NCBI RefSeq assembly: GCF_025377685.1 | Contig: NZ_JACEHK010000002.1 | Location: 496,001 to 560,000, forward strand | Direction: 5' to 3' | Source of the DNA: Anaerobacillus sp. CMMVII | GTDB taxonomy: Bacteria; Bacillota; Bacilli; Bacillales; Anaerobacillaceae | Length of the DNA: 64,000 bases | Part shown: in pieces, positions 56,615 through 64,000 of the stretch | Numbering within the stretch: position 1 is the stretch's first letter | Layout of the letters: the number at the start of each line of letters is the position of its first letter | Made by a program: the position numbers and the translations under genes | Notes under the pieces: model-generated | Told to the model about the DNA's origin: nothing | Database searches by the model: none | The model's input: only the letters and a program-made list of their open reading frames with translations

Positions 56615-56858
56615 TGTCTAGCTCCAGCGAGGCTACTGCTTGAATTAGCTTCTAGCTGCCTTGCGACGAGCAAACGTAGTGGCGCAGGAGCAGCTGTTAA
56701 GCCCCTCGAGGTCAAATAACCTTTTTCATTAAATGCTGCCTCTGTGGTCCAGTAGGTCCTCGAGGCAAAGCTGCATGTAGAAACTCTAGAAGTAACACAC
56801 GTTGTGAACGAGGTCAGTAGCTTTTGTCGGGGCTAAGCAAGGCGCTTGCGCTTTTCTC
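56615..56858. repeat. Family B repeat, copy 5 (long composite form)
   Basis: Opens TGTCTAGCTCCAGCG and closes AGGCGCTTGCGCTTTTCTC. Near-identical to copy 2 over ~130 bases (56702-56833), including TTTTTCATTAAATGCTGCC and CACGTTGTGAACGAGG. Ends one base before the yslB stop codon. Confidence 0.78.
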
Positions 56859-56859
56859 A

Positions 56860-57306
56860 TTATACGCTAATTCGATCATGACTGTCCCATTTGACGTGAA
56901 AGACTACTTTTTTTATAGAACCATTTTTGGGTTCCTCATTCGTTTCAGTTATAAATCCAGTTATATTTTCAATTTGAGCTGCCAAAAATCCAGCTTCTAG
57001 TGGTCGAACGATATTTTTTTTGTTTTCAAAAAAGTTCGATGTAAGCTCAAAAAGTAATTCTGATTTCTTTTCTTTGGTTAGTGTAAGTTCTCCCCAACCT
57101 GCTCGATGAAAAAAAGCGATAATTTCAGTTATATCATTTAGTGGATACTTTCTAGCTAATGATTTACCCGCCCAATACAAAATAATATTATGCTCTTTTC
57201 CTAACAGTTCCGGTAAAACATCCTCTCGGATTAGGTTATAGCCAAACAGCGGTATTTGATGCTCTGTTTCATCTATGGTAGTTGTCTTTTTTTGACCAAA
57301 GATCAT
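56860..57306 (-). CDS. yslB: YslB family protein (DUF2507)
   Basis: 148 residues. IREDVLPELLGKEHNIILYWAG (in part), LARKYPL, FHRAGWGEL and LEAGFLAAQIE match YslB/DUF2507, found between lysC and sdhC in B. subtilis. The V4R-like alpha/beta fold is inferred. Minus strand here. GGGGGGA on the minus strand is the SD. Function unknown. Confidence 0.88.
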   Translation of the reverse strand: MIFGQKKTTTIDETEHQIPLFGYNLIREDVLPELLGKEHNIILYWAGKSLARKYPLNDITEIIAFFHRAGWGELTLTKEKKSELLFELTSNFFENKKNIVRPLEAGFLAAQIENITGFITETNEEPKNGSIKKVVFHVKWDSHDRISV

Positions 57307-57493
57307 TATTTCCCCCCACTCTTCTACAATCGTAAAATTAGTTTAGCTAAAGCCATAGCTCATTACTCACATATTTCTTAATTCTAAAAATTACATGATA
57401 AAGTTATTATATCTTCTTTATCAAAACTTCACTATATGCAATTTATAAATTTGTGGTATACTAAACCCCGAATCAATTCGGAGGTACATAATT

Positions 57494-58843
57494 ATGAATT
57501 TATCAAAGGGGAAGTTTCTAACCCCGTTTCGAATTATTATCATGTCTTATGTTGTTGCGATGTTTTTATTTAGCTTTTTATTATATTTACCGATTTCAAG
57601 CTTACCTGGTGTTAGTGTTACTTATTCAGAGGCGTTATTTACTTCAGTAAGTGCTGTTAGTGTAACTGGACTTACCGTTGTAAATGTTTCCGAAACGTAT
57701 AGCTTTATAGGAATTATCTTTTTAGCTATAGCGATTCAGCTAGGTGGAATAGGTATTATGACCCTAGGTACATTTGTATGGATGATTTTTGGTAGAAAGA
57801 TTATCTTGTCACAACGAATGCTTATCATGGTAGACCAAAATCAGAATACTTTCTCAGGGTTAGTAAATTTAATGCGAGGAATTTTAGTTGTTGCTTTGGC
57901 AATTGAACTACTTGGTGCCATTATTTTAGGAACCTATTTCTTGAACCACTTTGATACAGCCAAGGAAGCTTATTATCAAGGGGCTTTTGCCGCATTAAGT
58001 GCTTTTACAAACGCTGGCTTTGACGTCACTGGACAATCATTAATTCCGTTTGCAGATGACTATTTTGTCCAACTTGTAACCATATTACTTATTTTTGCGG
58101 GGGCTATTGGTTTTCCAGTCTTAATGGAATTAAAGCAATATTTTTCAAAAGATCATCCTAACTTTAAGTTTAGTTTATTTACAAAAATTACAACCTCTAC
58201 GTATTTTATTGTCTTTTTGGTTGGTTTTATCTCAATTTGGATTTTGGAGGCAGGTCATTATTATTCTGGGCTTGAATGGCATCAACAACTCTTCTACTCA
58301 CTTTTCAACTCAGCTACCGCAAGAAGTGGTGGTTTATCAATCATGGACGTTTCGGAACTGAGCTTGGCTACTTTGCTGCTCATATCTGGGCTGATGATTA
58401 TAGGCGCTAGCCCATCGAGTGTAGGTGGTGGAATACGAACAACGACACTTGCTGTTCTGTTTTTAACGATTCGAAGTTTTGCTTTGGGTAAGAGTGATGT
58501 GAAAGTTTTTGGACGAGAAATTCATCAAGAAGATCGTCAAAAATCATTTATCGTTTTATCGGTCTTTATCGTCATGTTATTTACGGCAATCATTTTAATA
58601 GCTGCTTTTGAAAATAGTGGAGAAATTGCTCTAATGGCTATTATCTTTGAAGCAAGTTCCGCATTCGGAACTTGTGGTCTTTCGATGGGAATAACGCCCA
58701 ATTTAAGTTTACCTAGTCAAATGGTGTTAATGGTGTTAATGTTTATCGGTCGTGTTGGCCTTGTAGCATTCCTATTCTCGGTCCGTAAAAAGGAAACAAA
58801 AAGTTATTATAAATATCCAACAGAACGAATTATTATTGGTTAG
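57494..58843 (+). CDS. TrkH/KtrB-family potassium uptake transporter
   Basis: 449 residues. Four pore loops with the selectivity glycines: SAVSVTGLTVVN, FTNAGFDVTGQS, TARSGGLS and FGTCGLSMGIT, each between paired helices, the pattern of Ktr/Trk ion-translocating subunits (KtrB or KtrD). Start ATG 57494 after GGAGG. No KtrA/C partner in the window, so a KtrD-like orphan is likely. Probably Na+-coupled K+ uptake. Confidence 0.9.
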   Translation: MNLSKGKFLTPFRIIIMSYVVAMFLFSFLLYLPISSLPGVSVTYSEALFTSVSAVSVTGLTVVNVSETYSFIGIIFLAIAIQLGGIGIMTLGTFVWMIFGRKIILSQRMLIMVDQNQNTFSGLVNLMRGILVVALAIELLGAIILGTYFLNHFDTAKEAYYQGAFAALSAFTNAGFDVTGQSLIPFADDYFVQLVTILLIFAGAIGFPVLMELKQYFSKDHPNFKFSLFTKITTSTYFIVFLVGFISIWILEAGHYYSGLEWHQQLFYSLFNSATARSGGLSIMDVSELSLATLLLISGLMIIGASPSSVGGGIRTTTLAVLFLTIRSFALGKSDVKVFGREIHQEDRQKSFIVLSVFIVMLFTAIILIAAFENSGEIALMAIIFEASSAFGTCGLSMGITPNLSLPSQMVLMVLMFIGRVGLVAFLFSVRKKETKSYYKYPTERIIIG

Positions 58844-58848
58844 TATTA

Positions 58849-58893
58849 AGGAGACAGTAATTGGGTAAAATTCCCATTATTGTCTCTTTCTTT
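58849..58893 (+). terminator. Terminator after the K+ transporter
   Basis: GGAGACAGTAAT and TGGG pair with CCCA and TTATTGTCTC, followed by TTTCTTTT. Confidence 0.82.
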
Positions 58894-59380
58894 TATCGGG
58901 TTAAAAAGACGAAATTGTTAAAACTTTGTGAATATTAAAGCCGTAAATATAGATTTAAAGAGGGAATATGGAACATTAAATATTTAAAGATATACATGCG
59001 ACAAGGGTTCAGCGGTGGTTGTGAAAAAGGTAACAAAAGGAAATAATGGACTCTATTAATCTGAATTTACAAACAATAATTGTATCCGTTTTCTTGACCT
59101 GGATGGTTGATGAGAGTAAAATAAAATTGTCACATTATATTCAAAGATAGTGTTTTTTACTTTGTTGACAAAATGAAAAAACTATTATCCTAGTGTTAAG
59201 TCTAGAAACTATGGAGGGATGTAAATTATATTAAAAAAAGACCAGAGGTTTAATTTGTCTTAAGGAAATGAATATACTTTAGTCGTTTTGCTAACGTATA
59301 TTTACACAGTTCGAGCTTTCCCAATTTAAATGCTGAGGTTCATACCTCTACTAAACTACGAAAACAGGGGGAAACAAAGT
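58894..59380 (+). other. Non-coding region upstream of sdhC
   Basis: About 490 bases without a supportable gene. TTGACA at 59165-59170 is a good -35; the best -10 (TATCCT, 59186-59191) has only 15-base spacing, so the promoter call is weak. A second SD-like GGAGGGATG at 59215 opens no frame of note (GTAAATT stop at once). It is the probable promoter-leader of sdhCAB. Confidence 0.35.
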
Positions 59381-59989
59381 ATGGCCGGTAACCGAGAGTT
59401 TTTCTTACGTAAATTGCACTCTTTATTAGGAGTTATTCCAGTAGGGCTTTTCTTAATTGTTCACTTAACGGTGAATTATTTTGCGACATATGGTGAGGAA
59501 AGTTATAACAAAGCAACTCATTTTATGGAGAGCTTACCATTCCGTTATGTATTAGAGATTTTTGTTATTTTCCTACCAATTCTGTTTCACGCAATCTATG
59601 GGTTATACATTGCCTTCCAAGCGAAACATAACACAGGTACATATAGTTACTTTAGAAACTGGATGTTCAGACTTCAAAGATCTTCAGGTGTCATCACTGT
59701 AATTTTCTTAGCGTGGCATGTGTGGGAAACAAGAGTTGCTGCTGCACTTGGAGCAACTGTTGACTTTAACATGATGGCTAACATTGTTGCTAATCCATAT
59801 ATTTTAGCATTCTATATCGTTGGTATCGTTGCAGCAACGTTCCATTTCGCTAATGGATTATGGTCATTTTTTGTTACTTGGGGAATCACAATTACTCCTC
59901 GATCACAGCTAATCTCATCATACGTTACTCTAGGTGTATTTGTAGCGTTAACGTTTATGGGAGTTCGTGCAATCTTAGCATTTATCTAG
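59381..59989 (+). CDS. sdhC: Succinate dehydrogenase cytochrome b558 subunit
   Basis: 202 residues, five helices. NREFFLRKLHSLLGVIPVGLFL and the haem-ligand histidines in IVHLTVNYF, PILFHAIYGLY, LAWHVWET and ATFHFANGLW fit the di-haem type B SdhC of Bacillus. ATG 59381 follows AGGGGGAA. First gene of sdhCAB. Confidence 0.95.
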   Translation: MAGNREFFLRKLHSLLGVIPVGLFLIVHLTVNYFATYGEESYNKATHFMESLPFRYVLEIFVIFLPILFHAIYGLYIAFQAKHNTGTYSYFRNWMFRLQRSSGVITVIFLAWHVWETRVAAALGATVDFNMMANIVANPYILAFYIVGIVAATFHFANGLWSFFVTWGITITPRSQLISSYVTLGVFVALTFMGVRAILAFI

Positions 59990-60016
59990 TAGTCAAATAT
60001 TGAAGGAGTGGTCATG

Positions 60017-61780
60017 ATGAGTAAAGGGAAAATTGTAATCGTTGGTGGTGGCCTAGCAGGTTTAATGGCTACTATTAAAGCAGCTGAAGCTGGGGTTCAA
60101 GTTGATTTATTTTCGGTTGTACCAGTTAAACGTTCTCACTCTGTATGTGCCCAAGGTGGTATAAACGGAGCTGTAAATACAAAAGGTGAAGGCGATTCGC
60201 CTGCAGAACACTTTGATGACACAGTATATGGTGGTGATTTCTTAGCAAACCAACCACCAGTAAAAGCGATGTGTGAAGCTGCACCTGGTATTATTCATTT
60301 AATGGATCGTATGGGAGTAATGTTTAACCGTACACCAGAAGGATTGTTAGATTTCCGTCGTTTTGGTGGAACGCAACATTCACGGACCGCATTTGCTGGA
60401 GCAACAACTGGTCAACAGCTTCTATATGCGCTAGACGAACAAGTTCGCCGCCATGAGGTAAGAGGGTTAGTAAAGAAATATGAAGGTTGGGAGTTTTTAT
60501 CTGCAATTATCGATGACGAAAGAGTATGTCGAGGAATTGTAGCTCAACATTTATCTACTTCTGAAGTTCTACAGTTTAAAGCGGATGCAGTTATTATTGC
60601 AACAGGTGGCCCTGGAATTATCTTCGGGAAATCAACCAATTCAATGATTAACACTGGATTTGCAGCAGCTAAGCTTTATGAACAGGGTGTTTACTACGCT
60701 AATGGTGAATTTATTCAAATACATCCAACAGCCATTCCTGGGGATGACAAACTTCGTCTTATGAGTGAATCTGCACGAGGAGAAGGTGGACGTGTTTGGA
60801 CCTATAAAGACGGTAAGCCTTGGTACTTCTTAGAAGAAAAATATCCTGCTTACGGTAACCTTGTACCGCGTGATATTGCGACAAGGGAGATTTTTGATGT
60901 CTGTGTTAACCAAAAACTAGGAATTAATGGTGAAAACATGGTATACCTAGACCTTTCACATAAAGATCCTAAAGAACTAGACATTAAACTAGGTGGAATT
61001 ATGGAAATTTACGAAAAGTTTATGGGTGATGACCCACGTAAATTACCTATGAAAATTTTCCCAGGTGTTCATTACTCAATGGGTGGATTATGGGTAGATT
61101 ATAACCAAATGACTAATATCCCTGGGTTATTTGCAGCAGGTGAGGTTGATTACTCACAGCATGGTGCAAACAGACTAGGTGCAAACTCTCTTCTTTCAGC
61201 TATCTATGGAGGTATGGTTGCTGGCCCTAAGGCAGTACAATATATCTCTGGTTTAGAGAAATCTGCAGAGGACGTATCAGAAGCAATTTTCGAAAGACAT
61301 GTCAAAGAAGAAGAGTCTAAATTCTCTTCTATTCTAAAAATGGATGGCACAGAAAATGCTTACCAGCTTCACAAAGAGCTAGGAGAGTGGATGACTGATA
61401 ATGTTACTGTTGTTCGTGAAAATAAGCGTCTCTTAAAAACTGACGAGAAAATCACTGAGCTTATGGAGCGCTATAAAAATATTAACATTAATGATACTGC
61501 TAGTTGGAGCAATCAAGGTGTTGCGTTTACACGTCAGTTAGGTGGTATGTTAAATTTAGCTCGTGTAATTACTCTTGGTGCCTATAACCGTAACGAAAGT
61601 CGTGGTGCTCATTACAAACCAGAATTCCCTGAGCGTAATGATGAAGATTGGATGAAGACAACGAAGGCAAAGTTCGATGCTACGAATAATGCTCCTGTGT
61701 TTGAATATGAGGAAATTGACGTTTCATTAATCAAACCACGTAAACGTGACTACACCACTAAAAAGAAAGTGAGTGAATAA
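60017..61780 (+). CDS. sdhA: Succinate dehydrogenase flavoprotein subunit
   Basis: 587 residues. FAD-binding IVIVGGGLAGLMATIKAAEAG, the flavinylation site HSVCAQGGIN (histidine near residue 38), substrate/active site HPTAIPGDDKLRLMSESARGEGG and ANRLGANSLLSAIYGG. ATG 60017 chosen from SD spacing to AAGGAG. Oxidises succinate, feeding menaquinone through SdhB and SdhC. Confidence 0.97.
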   Translation: MSKGKIVIVGGGLAGLMATIKAAEAGVQVDLFSVVPVKRSHSVCAQGGINGAVNTKGEGDSPAEHFDDTVYGGDFLANQPPVKAMCEAAPGIIHLMDRMGVMFNRTPEGLLDFRRFGGTQHSRTAFAGATTGQQLLYALDEQVRRHEVRGLVKKYEGWEFLSAIIDDERVCRGIVAQHLSTSEVLQFKADAVIIATGGPGIIFGKSTNSMINTGFAAAKLYEQGVYYANGEFIQIHPTAIPGDDKLRLMSESARGEGGRVWTYKDGKPWYFLEEKYPAYGNLVPRDIATREIFDVCVNQKLGINGENMVYLDLSHKDPKELDIKLGGIMEIYEKFMGDDPRKLPMKIFPGVHYSMGGLWVDYNQMTNIPGLFAAGEVDYSQHGANRLGANSLLSAIYGGMVAGPKAVQYISGLEKSAEDVSEAIFERHVKEEESKFSSILKMDGTENAYQLHKELGEWMTDNVTVVRENKRLLKTDEKITELMERYKNININDTASWSNQGVAFTRQLGGMLNLARVITLGAYNRNESRGAHYKPEFPERNDEDWMKTTKAKFDATNNAPVFEYEEIDVSLIKPRKRDYTTKKKVSE

Positions 61781-61782
61781 GC

Positions 61783-62544
61783 ATGAGCTCAAAAACCATT
61801 CGATTTGAAATCACTCGACAAGCGGATACAAGTTCTACGTCATATATAGAGAAATTTGAAATACCGTATCGTGAGAATATGAATGTTATTTCAGCTCTTA
61901 TGGAGATTCGCCGAAATCCCGTTAACTCTGAAGGACATAAAACGACCCCAATTACTTGGGACATGGTCTGTCTTGAAGAAGTATGTGGAGCCTGTTCAAT
62001 GGTTATTAATGGAAAGCCTAGACAATCATGTACTGCGCTAATAGACCAATTAGAACAACCAATTCGTTTAGAGCCAATGCGTACATTCCCAGTTGTTCGC
62101 GATTTACTAGTAGATCGAACTAGAATGTTCGAATCGTTAAAGAAAGTAAAGGCTTGGATTCCAATTGATGGTACTTATGATTTAGGTCCTGGTCCAAGAA
62201 TGGCAGAAAGTAAGCGCCAATGGGCTTATGAGCTATCAAAATGTATGACATGTGGAGTTTGTTTAGAGGCTTGTCCAAATGTTAACAGTAAATCTCCTTT
62301 CATTGGTCCAGCACCGCTTTCACAAGTTCGTCTCTTTAATTCACATCCAACAGGAGAAATGAACAAAGCTGAACGATTGGAAACTATTATGGGAGAAGGC
62401 GGCTTAACGAACTGTGGGAACTCACAAAACTGTGTTCAAGCATGTCCGAAAGGAATACCACTAACAACGTCAATTGCTGCTCTTAACCGTGACACGACAA
62501 TTCAATCATTTAAAAACTTCTTTGGAAGTGACAACAATATTTAA
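61783..62544 (+). CDS. sdhB: Succinate dehydrogenase iron-sulfur subunit
   Basis: 253 residues. [2Fe-2S] ligands in CLEEVCGACSMVING and the later Cys; [4Fe-4S] and [3Fe-4S] ligands in CMTCGVCLEACP and NCVQACPKGIP. Start two bases after the sdhA stop with GAGTGAAT upstream, so it is coupled. Confidence 0.96.
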   Translation: MSSKTIRFEITRQADTSSTSYIEKFEIPYRENMNVISALMEIRRNPVNSEGHKTTPITWDMVCLEEVCGACSMVINGKPRQSCTALIDQLEQPIRLEPMRTFPVVRDLLVDRTRMFESLKKVKAWIPIDGTYDLGPGPRMAESKRQWAYELSKCMTCGVCLEACPNVNSKSPFIGPAPLSQVRLFNSHPTGEMNKAERLETIMGEGGLTNCGNSQNCVQACPKGIPLTTSIAALNRDTTIQSFKNFFGSDNNI

Positions 62545-62549
62545 ATTTA

Positions 62550-62612
62550 TTTGAAGTTCATAATCTATTATATTAGTGCCACTTACTAAATAATAGGAGT
62601 ATGAAATTCTTC
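62550..62612 (+). repeat. Imperfect ~28-bp inverted repeat after sdhB
   Basis: TTGAAG, TTCATA and TATTATATTAGT match, with interruptions, ACTAAATAATAGG, TATGAA and CTTCAA on the other arm. No strong T-run. May be a terminator or mRNA stabiliser; not assigned. Confidence 0.45.
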
Positions 62613-62721
62613 AACATGTAACGAAAACTCATTTATATTTATGCTTACTCTAATCAGCTAGTAAGTGCAGAATTTTAATAAAAACTGGATGTATAACTCC
62701 AGTTTTTATTTTATATAATCA

Positions 62722-62739
62722 TGAATGATTAATCATTCA
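62722..62739. promoter_or_regulatory. FadR-type palindrome before the thioesterase gene
   Basis: TGAATGATTAATCATTCA is a perfect 18-bp palindrome that fits the arms of the FadR consensus exactly. It lies 24 bases before the thioesterase start. Confidence 0.78.
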
Positions 62740-62763
62740 TTAAAAGAGGGAAGGGCTGAGTTG

Positions 62764-63231
62764 ATGAAAAATATAGCTTATATTGAAAACTTTGAGGATT
62801 GGGCTAATAGTTTTACTTATTCATATCCTGTTAAAGTTCGCTTTTCTGAAACAGATTTATTTGGTCATTTAAATAATACCAAGGTGTTTGTTTTCTTTGA
62901 GGAAGGTCGTATAGAGTTTTTTAAAGAAATAGGGGTCATGCAACAGTGGCTAACTCGTGGTGGAGAAGGAATTCCTGTTACCTCTGATTTGCAGTGTAAT
63001 TACTTACGGCAAATTTACTTCGATGATCGTTTAGATGTCTTTGTTAAGATTCATTCAATTGGACAAACATCGGTGGATTTGCACTATTTGATCAAAAATC
63101 AACATGGGGATATTTGTATTACAGGAAGAGGAAGAATGGTACAAGTTCATAAGAAAACAGGCAAATCGATCGAATGGGATGAAGTAATCAAAAATAAACT
63201 TCACTCTTCAACAACATCAGCAAATATTTAA
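62764..63231 (+). CDS. ysmA: Acyl-CoA thioesterase, 4HBT/YbgC type (YsmA)
   Basis: 155 residues with a single hotdog domain. VRFSETDLFGHLNNTKVFVFFEEGR contains the catalytic Asp of the D-x-x-x-H-x-N motif, as in YbgC/FadM thioesterases; the strand LDVFVKIHSIGQTSVDLHY follows. ATG 62764 follows GGGAAGGG. The FadR-type palindrome just upstream suggests it acts on acyl-CoA when fatty acids are available. Position between sdhB and gerE as in B. subtilis ysmA. Confidence 0.9.
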   Translation: MKNIAYIENFEDWANSFTYSYPVKVRFSETDLFGHLNNTKVFVFFEEGRIEFFKEIGVMQQWLTRGGEGIPVTSDLQCNYLRQIYFDDRLDVFVKIHSIGQTSVDLHYLIKNQHGDICITGRGRMVQVHKKTGKSIEWDEVIKNKLHSSTTSANI

Positions 63232-63234
63232 GTC

Positions 63235-63262
63235 ACATGGTTACCTCTTTTTACATAGGATA
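63235..63262 (+). promoter_or_regulatory. Candidate sigma-K promoter of gerE
   Basis: CATAGGATA (63254-63262) matches the sigma-K -10 CATANNNTA, and AC at 63235-63236 stands at the -35 place, 17 bases before. gerE is a sigma-K gene in B. subtilis. Confidence 0.6.
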
Positions 63263-63324
63263 ACGTAGCTAAGTACTAAAAATATTCCTATGCATTGCAG
63301 CCCGTGCAAGAGAGGGTGAAATTA

Positions 63325-63549
63325 TTGAAAGACCATGAATTCCGTCCTAAACCACTACTCACAAAACGTGAGAAAGAAGTATTTGAACTACTAGTTCAAG
63401 ATAAGACTACAAAAGAAATTGCACAGCAGCTATTTATAAGTGAGAAAACTGTTCGTAATCACATCTCTAACACAATGCAGAAGCTTGGAGTAAAGGGGCG
63501 CTCTCAAGCAGTCATTGAATTGGTGCGGTTAGGATATTTAAAGATTTAG
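63325..63549 (+). CDS. gerE: Spore coat transcriptional regulator GerE
   Basis: 74 residues, made of little more than a LuxR-type helix-turn-helix: KPLLTKREKEVFELLVQDKT and SEKTVRNHISNTMQKLGVKGR. Start TTG 63325, giving MKDHEFRPKPLL, the length of B. subtilis GerE; GAGGGTGA precedes it. Late mother-cell regulator of coat genes. Confidence 0.96.
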   Translation: MKDHEFRPKPLLTKREKEVFELLVQDKTTKEIAQQLFISEKTVRNHISNTMQKLGVKGRSQAVIELVRLGYLKI

Positions 63550-63554
63550 CAGTT

Positions 63555-63611
63555 GAAGCTGGTCATAAGTGGTTCACTGGAATACAGTGAGTCCATTTGT
63601 GAACCAGCTTC
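63555..63611 (+). terminator. Long hairpin after gerE
   Basis: GAAGCTGGT with ACCAGCTTC and, inside, TTCACTG with CAGTGAG form a 57-base, nearly complete stem-loop, followed by AATTTGTTT. Probably the gerE terminator. Confidence 0.75.
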
Positions 63612-63787
63612 AATTTGTTTATTTGAGGAAAAAATCGATTTCTGCATTCTATAATAATATCTTCAATCATAGTATATAGTGTCTCAAGGTATCAGGTTTT
63701 AAGAACTGGTACTAAAATTGGTGAAAAAGGGGGCTGTTTCGAAAAGTACATTTTTAGATAAGTTTGTAAAAAAATTTCATTCTTTTT

Positions 63788-63801
63788 TGTAAGCGGTTAC
63801 A
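63788..63801 (+). promoter_or_regulatory. cre-type palindrome before the AtoE-like gene
   Basis: TGTAAGCGGTTACA matches TGWAANCGNTNWCA throughout and is almost a perfect palindrome. 61 bases before the start codon of the transporter. Confidence 0.72.
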
Positions 63802-63861
63802 TGTTCTAGAAGTGTTCTAAACGCTTGTAGGCTAAAAAAATGTGAGAGGTGATAAGCGATA

Positions 63862-64000
63862 ATGAATAGGATAACATCATTTACAAACAAGATTATGCAG
63901 CGGTATTTACCAGATCCATTTCTCTTTGTAATCATATTAACCCTCGTCGTTTTTGGATTAGGTGTAGTACTGACGAATAGCTCACCTAAAGACATGGTTG
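63862..64000 (+). CDS. Short-chain fatty acid transporter AtoE-like (5' part only)
   Basis: 46 codons to the window edge: MNRITSFTNKIMQRYLPDPF then a long hydrophobic helix and LTNSSPKDMV. The arrangement (F..K...RYLPDP, then helix, then a polar loop) follows the N-terminus of AtoE-type short-chain fatty acid transporters. Start ATG 63862 after GAGAGGTGAT. A cre-type site lies just upstream. Confidence 0.7.
   Translation, partial: MNRITSFTNKIMQRYLPDPFLFVIILTLVVFGLGVVLTNSSPKDMV

Noticed and set aside
1-64000. Prophage, insertion sequence, tRNA or rRNA genes
   Set aside because: No integrase, transposase, phage structural gene, tRNA cloverleaf or rRNA stretch was recognised on either strand; gene order is core chromosome.

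Overview
The window is low-GC, densely coded and almost entirely chromosomal core. The families (sporulation genes ytaF, ytxC, sspI and gerE; T-boxes; L20 leader; lysine riboswitch; Gram-positive SD sequences; RNase HIII; MutS2; PolX; NrdR) and the gene order point to an endospore-forming Bacillaceae. The order follows the Bacillus subtilis polA-to-gerE segment, as I remember it: polA-mutM-ytaF-coaE-gapB-speD-nrdR-dnaB-dnaI-ytxC-thrS, then infC-rpmI-rplT-ysdA-ysdB-ysdC, sspI-ysgA-pheS-pheT-rnhC-zapA-yshB-polX-mutS2-yshE-lcfA-fadR-fadB-etfB-etfA-trxA-uvrC-lysC-yslB-sdhC-sdhA-sdhB-ysmA-gerE. The species cannot be fixed from the sequence; a facultatively or strictly anaerobic, possibly alkaliphilic relative of Bacillus would fit.

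Layout. 1-13.5 kb: DNA replication and repair, CoA, gluconeogenic GapB, spermidine, the primosome loaders DnaB/DnaI, the futalosine-pathway menaquinone enzyme MqnC, YtxC and T-box-controlled ThrS. 13.7-19.4 kb: an accessory block absent from the B. subtilis order, made of a PhnD-like lipoprotein, a NarX-type histidine kinase, a NarL-type regulator, a hexaheme lipoprotein cytochrome c and a NapC/NrfH-type tetraheme cytochrome. It reads as a solute-sensing three-component system next to an anaerobic electron-transfer module with unidentified acceptor. 20.1-22.3 kb: a PAS-GGDEF-EAL protein. 22.4-40.2 kb: translation, dUTPase, M42 peptidase, spore protein, PheST, DNA repair. 40.4-52.1 kb: fatty-acid degradation (tandem acyl-CoA ligases, the first wrecked; FadR; enoyl-CoA hydratase; EtfBA), interrupted by an oppositely oriented cbb3-type oxidase cluster. 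52.4-63.5 kb: TrxA, UvrC, lysine-riboswitch LysC, K+ transporter, succinate dehydrogenase, thioesterase, GerE. An AtoE-like transporter runs off the right edge.

How it fits together: menaquinone synthesis (MqnC), SdhCAB, Etf, cbb3 oxidase and the tetraheme/hexaheme cytochromes are all parts of one quinone-centred respiratory chain. Perfect cre-type sites before both acyl-CoA ligases and the AtoE-like gene, and FadR-type palindromes before fadR and the thioesterase, indicate carbon-source control of fatty-acid use.

Three dispersed intergenic repeat families are present. Family A is a hairpin whose arms are tandem 7-bp units around a GCTTCGAAGC-like apex (ten copies). Family B runs from TGTCTAGCTCC to GGCGCTTGCGCTTTTCTT. 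Family C is bounded by AAAGGCT and CAGCCT-like ends (two copies). Many conserved genes carry single-base indels, mostly lost A or T in short runs (gapB, mqnC, ytxC, thrS, the hexaheme cytochrome, dUTPase, pheT, mutS2, yshE, the first acyl-CoA ligase, ccoO). Several of these are normally essential, so I read most as sequence errors; the density between about 39.9 and 42.25 kb is exceptional.
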